Counted from the stretch's first letter, positions 8,206-16,640 are shown. The stretch: 57,537 nucleotides of DNA from Anaeromonas frigoriresistens (GCF_016820655.1 NZ_WSFT01000015.1:1-57537); one strand, 5' to 3'. Numbers and translations: made by a program. The notes: generated by a model from the letters alone, not told the origin.

Positions 8206-9405
8206 TTACGCTTTATACTTCATAATTTTTATACAATTTTGTTGTATTTTATCTAAATAAGATTTCAATTCTTTTTTCTCTTTTTCAGTAAATCCTTCTA
8301 ATATCAGATTTTCTGTTTTTTCATGAACGGGCCACAACTTTGCTAATAATTCTTCTCCATCTTTAGTGATTTCTATCTCTTCATATTCTTTTTTTATTAA
8401 ATTGTTTTCATATAAAGGTTTAATAAATGCTTTTAAATCATCTCCATAATATCCAAACTGTTTTTTGATCTGTTCTTCATTCATTTGTGATTCTCTTTTA
8501 AGTACCATTAAAAAAATAATATGATCTCCTGTATAATCACATATATCATTTAATTTAATGTTAAATGCTTTTCTTATAAGCTGTGATGTTACATTTACTT
8601 CTCTTCCTAAACTAGATATAATTTTTTCTGCTAACATTGTTAAGGCCTCCTTAAGTCTCAATTCATAAATACTAATTCCTGTAGCTACTCCTACATTAAG
8701 TGACTCTACTCCCGTATACATTGGTATCTGTACAATATGATCAGCTTCTTCTAAAACTTCGTCAGAGACACCTGTTGTTTCATTACCAACAACTAATGCA
8801 ACAGGTTTTTTATCTAATTTTATCGTTGACTGTAATGATTTACCATGAGGACTAGTAGCAACTATTTGATATCCATTTTCTTTAAGATAAGAAATAGCTT
8901 TCTCAGGACTTGTATATCTATGAAAATTAACTTTAAAATTAGTGCCTCTTGATGCGTCAGTAGTCTTAGGCATATATGGGTCAAAATCTTCATTTGTAGC
9001 TATATAATCATTAATTCCATATGCTCGACCAGACCTAATAATAGTACCTATATTTCCATGATCCTTAACATCATCTAGTAATAACACGAAAGTATCTGAT
9101 ACATCTTCATAAGTAATACCTTCAGCTACTCCAACAGATGAAATCAAATAATTAGTACCGGTAATCTTCTTTAAAATACCATCAGAAGTCTGATAGATAG
9201 GTGATGAAAAGCCTTTGTAGTTTTCTGGACTTTCACTACTACTTATAATAATACTAATAATCTTCAACCCAGCTTCTTTAGCCCATTTTATCTGTTCTAA
9301 ACCCCTTAATTGTATTTTGTTTTTATCGATTCTATTCTTACTTCTAGCTAATTCTCTTGCTTCTTGCACTATAGGATTTTTTAGTTTATTAATTATTTCT
9401 ACCAA
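8206..9405 (-). CDS. TrmH/SpoU-type RNA 2'-O-methyltransferase fused to a MarR-like domain
   Basis: A 399-aa fusion. Residues 1-75 resemble the L30e-like substrate-binding domain of SpoU enzymes. Residues 85-250 hold the trefoil-knot methyltransferase with LLLDDVKDHGNIGTIIRSG (motif 1), ALVVGNETTGVSDEVLEEAD (motif 2) and IPMYTGVESLNVGVATGISIYEL (motif 3), the SAM site. Residues about 255-399 look like a MarR-type winged helix (MNEEQIKKQFGYYGDDLKAFIKPLYENNLIKKEYEEIEITKDGEELLAKL). Homologues include rRNA methyltransferases that protect against thiostrepton- or orthosomycin-type antibiotics, so resistance is a reasonable guess. The start is TTG with GGAGGT 8 nt upstream. It is the only gene of its cassette. 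Confidence 0.8.
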   Translation of the reverse strand: MVEIINKLKNPIVQEARELARSKNRIDKNKIQLRGLEQIKWAKEAGLKIISIIISSSESPENYKGFSSPIYQTSDGILKKITGTNYLISSVGVAEGITYEDVSDTFVLLLDDVKDHGNIGTIIRSGRAYGINDYIATNEDFDPYMPKTTDASRGTNFKVNFHRYTSPEKAISYLKENGYQIVATSPHGKSLQSTIKLDKKPVALVVGNETTGVSDEVLEEADHIVQIPMYTGVESLNVGVATGISIYELRLKEALTMLAEKIISSLGREVNVTSQLIRKAFNIKLNDICDYTGDHIIFLMVLKRESQMNEEQIKKQFGYYGDDLKAFIKPLYENNLIKKEYEEIEITKDGEELLAKLWPVHEKTENLILEGFTEKEKKELKSYLDKIQQNCIKIMKYKA

Positions 9406-9453
9406 AGTTATTTACCTCCATTGATTAATTTAACTTTCATTAAATCTCATTTC

Positions 9454-9603
9454 GCATAACGTGACCGTGTTTGCGACGCCTTCGAACTGGACCTTAAAGG
9501 AATACTCCTTGGAGGAGCTTTGCTCCCAGTGAGAAGGTATGGCGCTCATCACCCTAAGATTTTATCTCCCTAGAGCGCCCTCTGCGCAAAAACAATGTTA
9601 GGT
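9454..9603 (-). other. attC-like recombination site 8
   Basis: Minus-strand boxes are ACCTAAC (9603-9597) and GTTATGC (9460-9454). TGTTTGCGACGCC pairs with GCGCAAAAACA, and GGCGCTC with GAGCGCC. It contains the CCTTGGAGGAGCTTTGCTCC hairpin shared with sites 2, 9 and 11. It closes the S51 peptidase cassette. Confidence 0.85.
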
Positions 9604-9614
9604 GATCGTATGAT

Positions 9615-10352
9615 CTACTTACGAAGCAATTCTCTAACTGACCTATATTCTGTTGTATTAGTCAACTCTTCTCTAGTAATTTCTCCATTATACTGATACA
9701 CTTTGTAAGCTTTCGATTTTACATCTGTTTTATGTACTATATAACTATCATCTTTAAATTCAATTGCACAATTATTTTCAATAGCTATACCTATATCACC
9801 ATATTCCGATATCTTTACATCAAAATCTACCTTTCTTGTATCTTCATTGTAGTGTGGACAGTGCATAGCATTTATTAAATTTATTCCTTCTACTCTAATA
9901 TACTTCCATTTTCCAGCTGTTTCAAAGCTTTCAGAATTACTATGACCACTTTTAAACCAACAGATTGAACCTGCACTTAATCCACATAGTGTTTTACCTT
10001 TCTCATATGCCTCTCTCAAAAACTTATCTACATCATAGCTTTTCCATACTTCCATCATTTTTCTGGTATCTCCACCACCTACATAGACAATATCCGAATT
10101 CATAATTTTTTCTCTAGCTTTCTGAGAACTTGTTTTTCCTTCCAATAATAAAAGGACATCTGTTTTGCATCTAAGTTTTTCACCATATATATAGTTGAAT
10201 GTATCTATATATCCCTGTGGTTCACCACTAGCTGTAGGTATAAACAAAACAATTGGATTTTCTTTTCTACTAGACTCAACTATTTTTTCATCTATTCCAA
10301 ATGTCTCTAAATCTCTTATTTCTCCTCCGCCAATAGCAAAAATGTTTCTCAT
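9615..10352 (-). CDS. peptidase S51 / PepE-like class I glutamine-amidotransferase-fold protein
   Basis: A 245-aa protein of the peptidase S51 (dipeptidase E/cyanophycinase-like) family: N-terminal FAIGGGEI (5-12), central YVGGGDTRKMM (90-100) and the nucleophile elbow GLSAGSICWF with Ser126, followed by HCPHYNE (164-170). Known relatives cleave Asp-X dipeptides. The ATG at 10352 is preferred to the upstream ATG at 10409, because GGAGGT lies 7 nt before it and the earlier one lies in the cassette junction. It is the only gene of its cassette. A broken S51 copy occurs at 20349. Confidence 0.85.
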   Translation of the reverse strand: MRNIFAIGGGEIRDLETFGIDEKIVESSRKENPIVLFIPTASGEPQGYIDTFNYIYGEKLRCKTDVLLLLEGKTSSQKAREKIMNSDIVYVGGGDTRKMMEVWKSYDVDKFLREAYEKGKTLCGLSAGSICWFKSGHSNSESFETAGKWKYIRVEGINLINAMHCPHYNEDTRKVDFDVKISEYGDIGIAIENNCAIEFKDDSYIVHKTDVKSKAYKVYQYNGEITREELTNTTEYRSVRELLRK

Positions 10353-10397
10353 TTTATGACCTCCTATGTTTATTCTATAAACCCATATGTCACCTAA

Positions 10398-10480
10398 CAA
10401 TATCTTCACGACCCTATAGTTCGTATTTCATTACTACATATAGGTATTCCCGAACTCTGTTTCGGTAATATTTACTTATC
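10398..10480 (-). repeat. junction repeat A (attI-like family)
   Basis: An approximately 83-bp copy of the second junction repeat. It starts exactly at the AA^C of the S51 cassette start. It holds two hairpin units, CTATAG-type GAC...TTCG and CCGAACTCTGTTTCGG, followed by TAATATTTACTTAT. Full-length relatives are C (14677) and F (23131); B, D and E are shorter. Confidence 0.65.
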
Positions 10481-10564
10481 TTTGATATTAAGTTACTCTT
10501 TAATATTTTTATTCTATATATTTCACCATAATCCTTTTTTACAAAAAACTGATATCTAGTTAAA

Positions 10565-10800
10565 GAGACCAGTTTGATATATTATTTTGTTGAGTTTTTT
10601 ATTATGAAAACATTATTTATTTGAATACCTTAATGGATAAATTTTTGCCTAACATCCCTATTATTAAAGCAATTCTGTATGTTTTTTGTAAAATGCTTAC
10701 AAACTCGAATTTCATATTGAACTTTATTCCAAAAAACTTTATCTTAGTAAGAATCAATCCCATGGGAGTTGTATAATTAATTTGTATTTTCTCTTTCTTA
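10565..10800 (-). pseudogene. decayed small membrane-protein gene, copy A
   Basis: This 394-bp gene-poor stretch (10410-10803) holds repeat A and, to its right, AT-rich DNA whose minus-strand translation in two frames resembles the better preserved copy at 13039: IIGMLGKNLSIKVF in one frame and NNVFIIKNSTK-stop in another. An open frame at 10617-10820 covers part of it but is not intact relative to the other copy. A weak version of the terminator hairpin (ACTGATATCT...) follows at about 10545-10580. Assignment rests on comparison within this window only. Confidence 0.35.
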
Positions 10801-10803
10801 GTC

Positions 10804-11157
10804 CTATTCAAAAATTTCAATATGGTTCAATGGAGCCCATGCTTTAATATTGGGTTCGTCCTCCTTATAGCACCAAATCCAACCATTTAATTCTTTCTCC
10901 ATTACAAGAATTTCATCCACTTCAAGATCAAATTCAATTGCACAATAATCTTCTAATATAATTCCTATATCTCCTTGTCTTTCAATTATTTGATAGGGTA
11001 TCCATCCTTGATTATTCTTAGTTTTACACATAATCCATCCTGCCCAATCTCCATCTTCATTAGATTCCTCTATACATTGAATTTCTTGATTTTTATAGAC
11101 TGTAATAGGGTTTAAAAATTCATTTTTTCTACTATTAATAACTTTGTATCTATTCAT
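10804..11157 (-). CDS. small protein with two SH3-like domains
   Basis: A 117-aa cytoplasmic protein with two SH3-like beta-barrels, about 3-57 (VYKNQEIQCIEESNEDGDWAGWIMCKTKNNQGWIP) and 63-115 (DYCAIEFDLEVDEILVMEKELNGWIWCYKEDEPNIKAWAPLNHIEI). Each has the GWIxC and GW/AWxP signatures of the variant SH3 family often found beside GNAT or Nudix genes. No signal peptide. GGAGGAGG lies 9 nt upstream of the ATG. It is the second gene of the cassette that begins with the FMN-binding protein at 11331. Confidence 0.7.
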   Translation of the reverse strand: MNRYKVINSRKNEFLNPITVYKNQEIQCIEESNEDGDWAGWIMCKTKNNQGWIPYQIIERQGDIGIILEDYCAIEFDLEVDEILVMEKELNGWIWCYKEDEPNIKAWAPLNHIEIFE

Positions 11158-11330
11158 AATTTAAAGCCTCCTCCTATTAATTAATCCCCTTTGTGATATA
11201 CCTAGGATATTTAAGTTAAGTGTAGTAGTAATAGTTACTTATAAATTAAATCAATTAGCTACTTATAAAGATTGTGATTTTACTGTCTTCGGTTTATGAT
11301 ATAAAGTTTGCATAAAATTAAAACTAAAGT

Positions 11331-11801
11331 TTACTCTGAAACAACAATATCGAATTCAAATGGAAATTCATCCGCTTTCTGTGCTTTAAAATCTACTTGA
11401 TAGCCTGTACCATCTTTATAGAAAAAACCTTGCATCAATTCTACTTTTACATAGCACATGTTTTCATCATTTTCATTGTTATGTTTAAAGTACCACGGTT
11501 CAAAGGCAATTATTAATTTTTCTCTGATTTCACTATTTTGAGATTTCAATGGATGTCCTATATTATAAGCAAGTCCGCTAAAGCTGTATAGATTATTACA
11601 TAGAGATACATTTTCGTTAATTTCCAATTCTTTAACTTTTTTTGAATTTGCATATGTTACAATATAAAAACAACCTTTATCATAATATGTATCTATAAAT
11701 CGAACAGAAGGTATATTATTATTTGTAGTTGCTAAGGCAAATTGATAATCCTTTGAAAATAATTGGTTCATAACTTTTAAACTTTTTTCGAAAACTTCCA
11801 T
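11331..11801 (-). CDS. pyridoxamine 5'-phosphate oxidase-like FMN-binding protein
   Basis: A 156-aa split-barrel flavin reductase/PNPOx-like protein: FALATTNNNIPSVRFIDTYYDKGCFYIVTYANSKKVKELEINENVSLC covers the FMN-binding strands and the lysine/arginine contacts, and HPLK(S)QNSEIREKL the following helix. Members bind FMN, F420 or heme; the substrate is unknown. The ATG at 11801 is chosen because GGAGGAG lies 6 nt upstream; the in-frame ATG at 11861 adds an extension with no homology. It is the first gene of the cassette starting at attC site 9. Confidence 0.75.
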   Translation of the reverse strand: MEVFEKSLKVMNQLFSKDYQFALATTNNNIPSVRFIDTYYDKGCFYIVTYANSKKVKELEINENVSLCNNLYSFSGLAYNIGHPLKSQNSEIREKLIIAFEPWYFKHNNENDENMCYVKVELMQGFFYKDGTGYQVDFKAQKADEFPFEFDIVVSE

Positions 11802-11937
11802 TTTAATCTCCTCCATATAAAATAATTGTTCCAAGTTATTTATGAATAGTATTAAATTCACTGTTGTAATCTTAAAGACTTAAGAATACAAAAATCGAGA
11901 TGAAAGCTTCAAAGCTCTACCCCGAAATTGCCATTGT

Positions 11938-12084
11938 ATTTAACGTCCCGCAGGTTCGCTACGTTCCTGAATCAGACCTCTGAGATAGACCACCTGGTGG
12001 AGTTTCGCTCCCGGTGAAGGGATGTGGTGTACAATTCCCTAAGATTGCACACTAGCGCACCTTTAGGCAAATATTCTGTTATCT
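11938..12084 (-). other. attC-like recombination site 9
   Basis: Minus-strand boxes are AGATAAC (12084-12078) and GTTAAAT (11944-11938), the latter a perfect GTTRRRY. It has a CAGGTTCGCTACG hairpin next to the left box and the CTGGTGGAGTTTCGCTCC hairpin in the middle. It closes the nucleotidyltransferase cassette. Confidence 0.75.
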
Positions 12085-12088
12085 GAAG

Positions 12089-12859
12089 TTACTCCCAAGC
12101 CCCTTTCAAGGTCTCTCTGAATAATTCATTTAAAACTGATATGCTTGAACTACTTTTATTATCTAAACCTTTCACATACTTTCTATAATAATCCATTTGC
12201 TCTTCTAAGAAATCATTAATTACATCAATCCTTGGTTCTGAGTCTAATTCTTCTCCAGACTTTTTTCTTTCAAGTAAATTTTGTACTTCTGAATATAGCT
12301 TAGGATCATTAACTTGACTTTCAAGCAATTTATCAAATTCTACAGGTGGTAATGTCCCTCGTGACTCTAGCCATCTACATGCAAGTATAGGTCTTAAAAC
12401 ATAGAAATATTTTTTAATTTTAACTTCGCTACCTTGTAGATATTCTCTATAATTTCCAGTTGCCATATGTAGATAATGATAAATACTCGCTTTTGGAAAA
12501 AAGTATTCCTTTCTTAATTTCTTGAGTCTTTCTAAAAAGCTATATTGCTCCATATACATTATTGGAGACCTCAACCATTCCATCAAAGGCGGATTTGATT
12601 TTTTAAATAGATATAGTGCCTTTTTAATATCCCATCCACTTATATCTAGTAAGTCGTTAATAGGATATTCTAATACATCCCTTTTATTTTCAATAGATAG
12701 ATACCATTCTACTGGTCGTATATATACAAATCTAACATCATAATCACTATCTTTTGAAGGAAAACCCCATGCTCTACTACCAGATTCAACTGCAAATAAA
12801 ATTTTCACATTTTCCTCTTTTTCTATTTCCTTTAATTTTTCTAAAATCACTTCACGCAT
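12089..12859 (-). CDS. RlaP-like predicted nucleotidyltransferase
   Basis: A 256-aa protein of the DNA polymerase beta superfamily, RlaP/YcgL-type predicted nucleotidyltransferase. The active-site motif is ESGSRAWGFPSKDSDYDVRF (about 25-44), a GS(x)AxG helix followed by D-x-D for two metals. A helical C-terminus includes HYLHMATGNYREYL and VLRPILACRWL. Relatives occur with RNA repair ligases or in phages; the target is unknown. GAGAGGA lies 9 nt upstream of the ATG. It is alone in a cassette bounded by repeat B and attC site 9. Confidence 0.8.
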   Translation of the reverse strand: MREVILEKLKEIEKEENVKILFAVESGSRAWGFPSKDSDYDVRFVYIRPVEWYLSIENKRDVLEYPINDLLDISGWDIKKALYLFKKSNPPLMEWLRSPIMYMEQYSFLERLKKLRKEYFFPKASIYHYLHMATGNYREYLQGSEVKIKKYFYVLRPILACRWLESRGTLPPVEFDKLLESQVNDPKLYSEVQNLLERKKSGEELDSEPRIDVINDFLEEQMDYYRKYVKGLDNKSSSSISVLNELFRETLKGAWE

Positions 12860-12896
12860 CTATTATTCTTCCTCTCATACTTATAATCTTGGATAA

Positions 12897-12940
12897 CAGT
12901 ATATTCCCGAACTCTACTTCGGTAATCTCTACTTATGTCT
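12897..12940 (-). repeat. junction repeat B (short attI-like form)
   Basis: A single-unit copy: the AAC of the nucleotidyltransferase cassette start (12895-12897) is followed by AGTATATTCCCGAACTC, the hairpin CCGAACTCTACTTCGG and TCTCTACTTATG. It lacks the first hairpin unit present in A, C and F. Confidence 0.6.
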
Positions 12941-13007
12941 GATAATAATTTATACTTTAATGTTTTTTATTCTATATATTTCACTAAAATCCTTTTTTAC
13001 AAGAAAA

Positions 13008-13036
13008 CCTGATATCTAATCAAAAATATCAGGTTG
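13008..13036 (-). terminator. rho-independent terminator of the relic gene
   Basis: On the minus strand, CCTGATAT and ATATCAGG form a perfect 8-bp stem around an A/T loop and are followed by TTTTCTTGT. It lies 3-5 bases after the stop codon of the relic gene at 13039. Related hairpins occur at weaker quality in copies A and E. Confidence 0.65.
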
Positions 13037-13038
13037 AT

Positions 13039-13279
13039 CTATTGTTTTATTGAGTTTTTATTCTGAATTTTTGTAAAGAATCTGTTCAATACTTCTGAAG
13101 TTGAACCTATGTATATTATGGTAATCATTAAAGCAGTATTTTTATCTACTAATACTCTACTTAAAAGAAAGTATATAGATAAAACAGCTATAAGATTATT
13201 AATGAAATATAGATAATAATATTATTGCTATGATCCTAATCATTATAATTCTAGTGATTCTTTTATTTGTTGATTTCAT
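13039..13279 (-). pseudogene. frameshifted small two-helix membrane protein, copy B
   Basis: This fills most of the gap 13046-13360. An ATG at 13279 opens MKSTNKRITRIIMIRIIAII and runs to a TAA at 13199. In the next frame a continuation of about 54 codons (INNLIAVLSIYFLLSRVLVD, then TALMITIIYIGSTSEVLNRF and a lysine-rich tail ending KNSIKQ) runs to the TAG at 13039. Together they give an 80-aa protein with two to three hydrophobic helices and one frameshift. The tail recurs in copies C (14858-14908) and E (18114-18143). The family is not recognised. Confidence 0.5.
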
Positions 13280-13360
13280 ATATAATATTAACTCAAATGA
13301 TGTAATTGATATATTAAAAGGTAACAACTACTTTTTTGTGAGATTCCATCTTACTGGTTT

Positions 13361-13915
13361 TTAAACCTTATCAATTGTTTTTGCCATTATATAAGAATCG
13401 AGATATTTATCATTGCCAATAAAATGATCTTTGTTCAGGGTACCTTCTATTTCAAACCCAAACCTTCTATATAATCTTAAGGCACTATCGTTTTCTGATA
13501 CTACCTTTAACTCTATTCTTTTTATATTTTTCTCTTCTGCCCATTTCAACATAGTGGTAAGTAAAATACTACCTACTCCTTTTCTCCAATACTCTTTTAA
13601 TACTCCAATACCAAAATTACATATATGTTTGGTTCTGAACATATCATTTACTCTTGCCCCTAATGTGCCTACTATTTTCCCTTCAACTTCTGCCACAATA
13701 AATAATTCTTTTTCACTTGTAAGTTTTCTTTTTATAAAATTAATTTCATCTTCCAGGGATAAATTAAACTCACCTTCTATTCTCATCATAAAATCTGTTT
13801 CAGTATCTAACTGTGGAACTACAGAGAGTAACTCACCAGCATCACTTATTTCTGCACTTCTTACAATAATTTTAGTATCCCTTTTCATGTATGTTTTAGG
13901 TTTAATTTTAGCCAT
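13361..13915 (-). CDS. GNAT acetyltransferase
   Basis: A 184-aa GCN5-like N-acetyltransferase. Motif D/A spans IVGTLGARVNDMFRTKHICNFGIGVLKEYWRKGVGSILLTTMLKWAEE, containing the acetyl-CoA loop YWRKGVGS. Motif B is IELKVVSENDSALRLYRRFGFEIEGTLNKDHFIGNKY-like, with the classical NDSALRLYRRFGF. It resembles YhfO/small-ribosomal-protein acetyltransferases; the substrate is unknown. GGAGG lies 6 nt upstream of the ATG. It is the middle gene of a three-gene unit, Nudix-GNAT-relic, between repeats C and B. Confidence 0.85.
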   Translation of the reverse strand: MAKIKPKTYMKRDTKIIVRSAEISDAGELLSVVPQLDTETDFMMRIEGEFNLSLEDEINFIKRKLTSEKELFIVAEVEGKIVGTLGARVNDMFRTKHICNFGIGVLKEYWRKGVGSILLTTMLKWAEEKNIKRIELKVVSENDSALRLYRRFGFEIEGTLNKDHFIGNDKYLDSYIMAKTIDKV

Positions 13916-14043
13916 TTCAGCCTCCTATATTTATTGTAATGTTGCATATAAAATTACTAGCATTATCTGTCGCCCTGAAACCCTTTCTTTAGCTTGGAGA
14001 AAATACTATGTTTAATCAAGTATAATTCCTAGTATTTTCAACT

Positions 14044-14532
14044 TTATATTTTAATTTTTAACTTCAGGTCATAACTCGGTTTTGTAATATACTCTATATA
14101 TTGTATATTCCCATCAAATTTTAAATAAGCTTTAAACCTTTCAATTAAATTAGGATTAGTGATATAATCTAATACCCTTTCTTTAGAAACCCAGCGTGAA
14201 TCTGAGGTCTCGTCAGAAACACTTAATTCTCCACCTATAAACGAGCATGTAAACCCCAACATTACCTTAGTAGGAACAATCCCATACCCATTATAGCCCT
14301 CATATGTACCAGTATTGGAAGAGATACAGACTAATTTATTAACAGTAACATCAATTCCACTTTCTTCTTTGATTTCACGAATCAAAGCATCCGTAAGATT
14401 TTCACCTATTTCAACCTGACCTCCAGGTATAGTCCATATTTCCTTATCTCGATGTTTTACTAATAGAATTTCATTTTTTTCATTTTCAACAATACCATCT
14501 ACAGCTACTATATGTGTTGGAAATTGCTTCAT
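14044..14532 (-). CDS. Nudix hydrolase
   Basis: A 162-aa Nudix-fold hydrolase. The full Nudix box is present at about 38-60: GQVEIGENLTDALIREIKEE then SGI, matching GX5EX7REUXEEXGU, so the metal-binding Glu residues are intact. Family members cleave nucleoside diphosphate-X substrates in housecleaning. The exact substrate is unknown. GGAGGGAT lies upstream of the ATG. It is the first gene of the cassette that begins at repeat C, whose start reads TTAAGTGTTCCATGG on the minus strand. Confidence 0.9.
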   Translation of the reverse strand: MKQFPTHIVAVDGIVENEKNEILLVKHRDKEIWTIPGGQVEIGENLTDALIREIKEESGIDVTVNKLVCISSNTGTYEGYNGYGIVPTKVMLGFTCSFIGGELSVSDETSDSRWVSKERVLDYITNPNLIERFKAYLKFDGNIQYIEYITKPSYDLKLKIKI

Positions 14533-14676
14533 AATATCCCTCCTACACTTTACCTAATTAACATTTCTTAGCATTATATAATAACTACAGTAATCTAACT
14601 AATAATTGACTCAGTATACTCAATACCTTATATAAAAACTCATAGTTTTACTCGGATATTGCCATGGAACACTTAA

Positions 14677-14761
14677 CAATATCTTCACAATCTTATAGTT
14701 CGTATTTTATTACTATATATAGGTATTTCTAATTTTTATTTCGATAATATCTACTTATGTT
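14677..14761 (-). repeat. junction repeat C (attI-like family)
   Basis: A full-length, slightly degraded copy. The AAC of the Nudix cassette start (14675-14677) is followed by AATATCTTCAC, the TATAGTTCGTATTTTATTAC segment and a decayed second hairpin. The 612-bp gap 14533-15144 contains this repeat, a homologous AT-rich tail to about 14850, relic copy C and a degenerate attC. Confidence 0.6.
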
Positions 14762-14857
14762 TGATATAAAGTCATTCTTTATTTTCTTTTATCTCCATGA
14801 CTCACTAAAATACTTTCTTACAAAAACCCGATATATTGTTAAAGATATGAAATTGCT

Positions 14858-14908
14858 TTATTGTTTTATAGAGTCTCTCTTTTGAGTTTTTCTAAAAAAA
14901 TTATTTAA
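14858..14908 (-). pseudogene. C-terminal remnant of the small membrane-protein gene, copy C
   Basis: On the minus strand 16 codons read LNNFFRKTQKRDSIKQ and then TAA. This matches the tail LNRFFTKIQNKNSIKQ of the copy at 13039. No intact upstream part is visible between 14908 and the degenerate attC at 14989. Confidence 0.45.
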
Positions 14909-14988
14909 GAAAAGATCCTTCTTCGAAACTCACCTATCCAATTTAGCAGATATTCTATTTCTTGATATGCTCAAGCCCCTTCTTCCTC

Positions 14989-15060
14989 ATCTAAACATAA
15001 TGCTATTTTACGACGTTTCACAAATTTGTAATGGAATGTTTGTAAATAGCATATTATAAG
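14989..15060 (-). other. degenerate attC-like site
   Basis: The inner arms ATGCTATTT (15000-15008) and AAATAGCAT (15044-15052) pair perfectly, with TTACGACGTTTCAC beside them recalling the CGACGT element of the other sites. The outer boxes are eroded: GTTTAGAT (minus, 14996-14989) and CTTATAAT. The cassette end just outside it, ATCATTACTTCTTATAAT on the minus strand, matches the start of the radical SAM cassette at 16640, which supports it as that cassette's attC. Confidence 0.5.
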
Positions 15061-15144
15061 AAGTAATGATACCTTTTACTCTATCATCCTTCCCAATATA
15101 AGGAGAATATCACACATAAATCCTTAAAGATTCTGTTCATAATC

Positions 15145-15600
15145 TCATTTGAGTTTAATATTGTTATAATTATATGGAATACTTGTGCCAACAACCACAT
15201 CTTCTATTTTTTCGATTATTAGCCAATCGTCCATATTGCTTTGATGATCAAATTCTAAGGGAGAAATTACCTCTACATTATCAAACTCAACAAGGCACAA
15301 GCACTTTTTATTCCATCTTGCAATTTGCTTTTCTGATAAATTGAGTTTGTCCTGATTATCCTGAATGGTTTGAAGTGATTCCTCTGGTGAGAGCTTAGTA
15401 TGATTTTGTACAGATATAATAGAAGCCTTTGCTGAAATCAGCCCTGTTCCTTTTTTCATAAAATACAGCGTTTCGCCCTCAAAAACTCTACTGTGTGGAA
15501 TTTTTCTTCCTGCAGCACCTCTGATTATCATTGTTTTTGATCCATCAAAAATTTTCTCTAAAACTTTTTCTTTATCAGCACAATAAACTACATGTACCAT
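15145..15600 (-). CDS. ASCH/PUA-like domain protein (paralogue 1)
   Basis: A 151-aa single-domain protein that I place tentatively in the ASCH/PUA-like fold: an N-terminal MVHVVYC strand, the loop GSKTMIIRGAAGRKIPHSRVFEGETLYFMKKGTGLI with basic residues suited to nucleic-acid binding, and a C-terminal LVEFDNVEVISPLEFDH strand pair. It is roughly 70 percent identical by eye to the protein at 21667. GGAGG lies 7 nt before the ATG. It directly follows the radical SAM gene (18 nt gap) in one cassette, suggesting that the two work together; the substrate is unknown. Confidence 0.6.
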   Translation of the reverse strand: MVHVVYCADKEKVLEKIFDGSKTMIIRGAAGRKIPHSRVFEGETLYFMKKGTGLISAKASIISVQNHTKLSPEESLQTIQDNQDKLNLSEKQIARWNKKCLCLVEFDNVEVISPLEFDHQSNMDDWLIIEKIEDVVVGTSIPYNYNNIKLK

Positions 15601-15618
15601 AACATTTCCTCCTTTTTA

Positions 15619-16509
15619 TTAAAAAAGTGTCAGTTGTTTATTTTCTAATTGATTTAATTTCTCTTTCATGGGCTTTGAATAACTGCTCGAAAGGTTGTAT
15701 TTTCTTTTTAATTCATTCACCATCAAATATAGCTCGTCTTTATATTCCTTACCGACTCCACCTGTCTTGTATAGGGTTTGTAACGCCTCATATAAATGTG
15801 GAAACTCTTGGTTAATAAAATCAAAAAATACTCCTCGTGTTTTTCCTCTTAAATAAAGTGTTCCAGGAAGAACATAATCTACCCCACAATCCTTTGCATT
15901 AGCATATAGTTTATCAACATTATCTCTACTATCTGTGATATAAGGGATAATAGGCATAAAATGCAACCCTGTAGAAACATTAGTTTTTGAAAATTCTTTT
16001 AACATTACAAATCTTTTAATAGATTTCACACCATTTGGTTCTATCTTTCTTCGGATATTTTCATCCATACTGGTAATGGTTGCAGCCACATTAACATAAG
16101 TAATGTTCGCAAGCTGTGAGATTAAGTCATAATCTCTTAAAATCAAGTCCGATTTTGTAGAAATAATGCAAGGTGTTTTATATTTAATCATCAGCCGTAA
16201 AATATCAGGCATCAACTTATATTGTGCTTCTATTGGTTGATAGCTGTCGGTAACACCTCCTATATTGACGACTTCTCTTTTCCAAGAGCGACTGCTGAGT
16301 TGTTGTTCCAACTTCTCAACAATATTTGTTTTCACATATATGTCCTCAAAATACAGTTCAGAATTTAAATAATAGTGTGAATACATAGCATAACAGTATT
16401 TGCAACCATGCTCGCACCCACGATATATATTCAAGTCCCACGCAAATGGAATTTTTCTTTTTAACTTGTTGCAGGCTATAGAGCAAGTCATTTCTTTGTA
16501 ATTAACCAC
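15619..16509 (-). CDS. SPL-like radical SAM protein
   Basis: A 296-aa radical SAM protein of the spore-photoproduct-lyase-related (SplB-like, Rv2578c-type) group. The SAM cluster motif is CEHGCKYC (Cys 32, 36, 39; CxxxCxxC), preceded by NIYRG. Further barrel motifs are VNIGGVTDSYQPIE (about 84-97), CIISTKSDLILRDYDLI and PIIPYITDS. Members of this group occur widely but their reactions are mostly unknown. The start is GTG with GGAGGTG 7 nt upstream. Its downstream neighbour is an ASCH-like protein, whose paralogue at 21667 lacks a radical SAM partner. Confidence 0.85.
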   Translation of the reverse strand: MVNYKEMTCSIACNKLKRKIPFAWDLNIYRGCEHGCKYCYAMYSHYYLNSELYFEDIYVKTNIVEKLEQQLSSRSWKREVVNIGGVTDSYQPIEAQYKLMPDILRLMIKYKTPCIISTKSDLILRDYDLISQLANITYVNVAATITSMDENIRRKIEPNGVKSIKRFVMLKEFSKTNVSTGLHFMPIIPYITDSRDNVDKLYANAKDCGVDYVLPGTLYLRGKTRGVFFDFINQEFPHLYEALQTLYKTGGVGKEYKDELYLMVNELKRKYNLSSSYSKPMKEKLNQLENKQLTLF

Positions 16510-16640
16510 TAGTTCACCTCCTAAATTGTAGATTATATAAATAACCTTTACTTCACAAAATTCTACTATGATGTAACGTTTGGCTATTTATCAAGTAAAA
16601 CTCCAAAAAACACCTCAGATATCATAATTTCTTATTACAA

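Noticed and set aside
10617..10820. 67-codon open frame next to repeat A
   Set aside because: Comparison with the copy at 13039 shows that it mixes frames of a decayed gene, so it is listed as part of a pseudogene.
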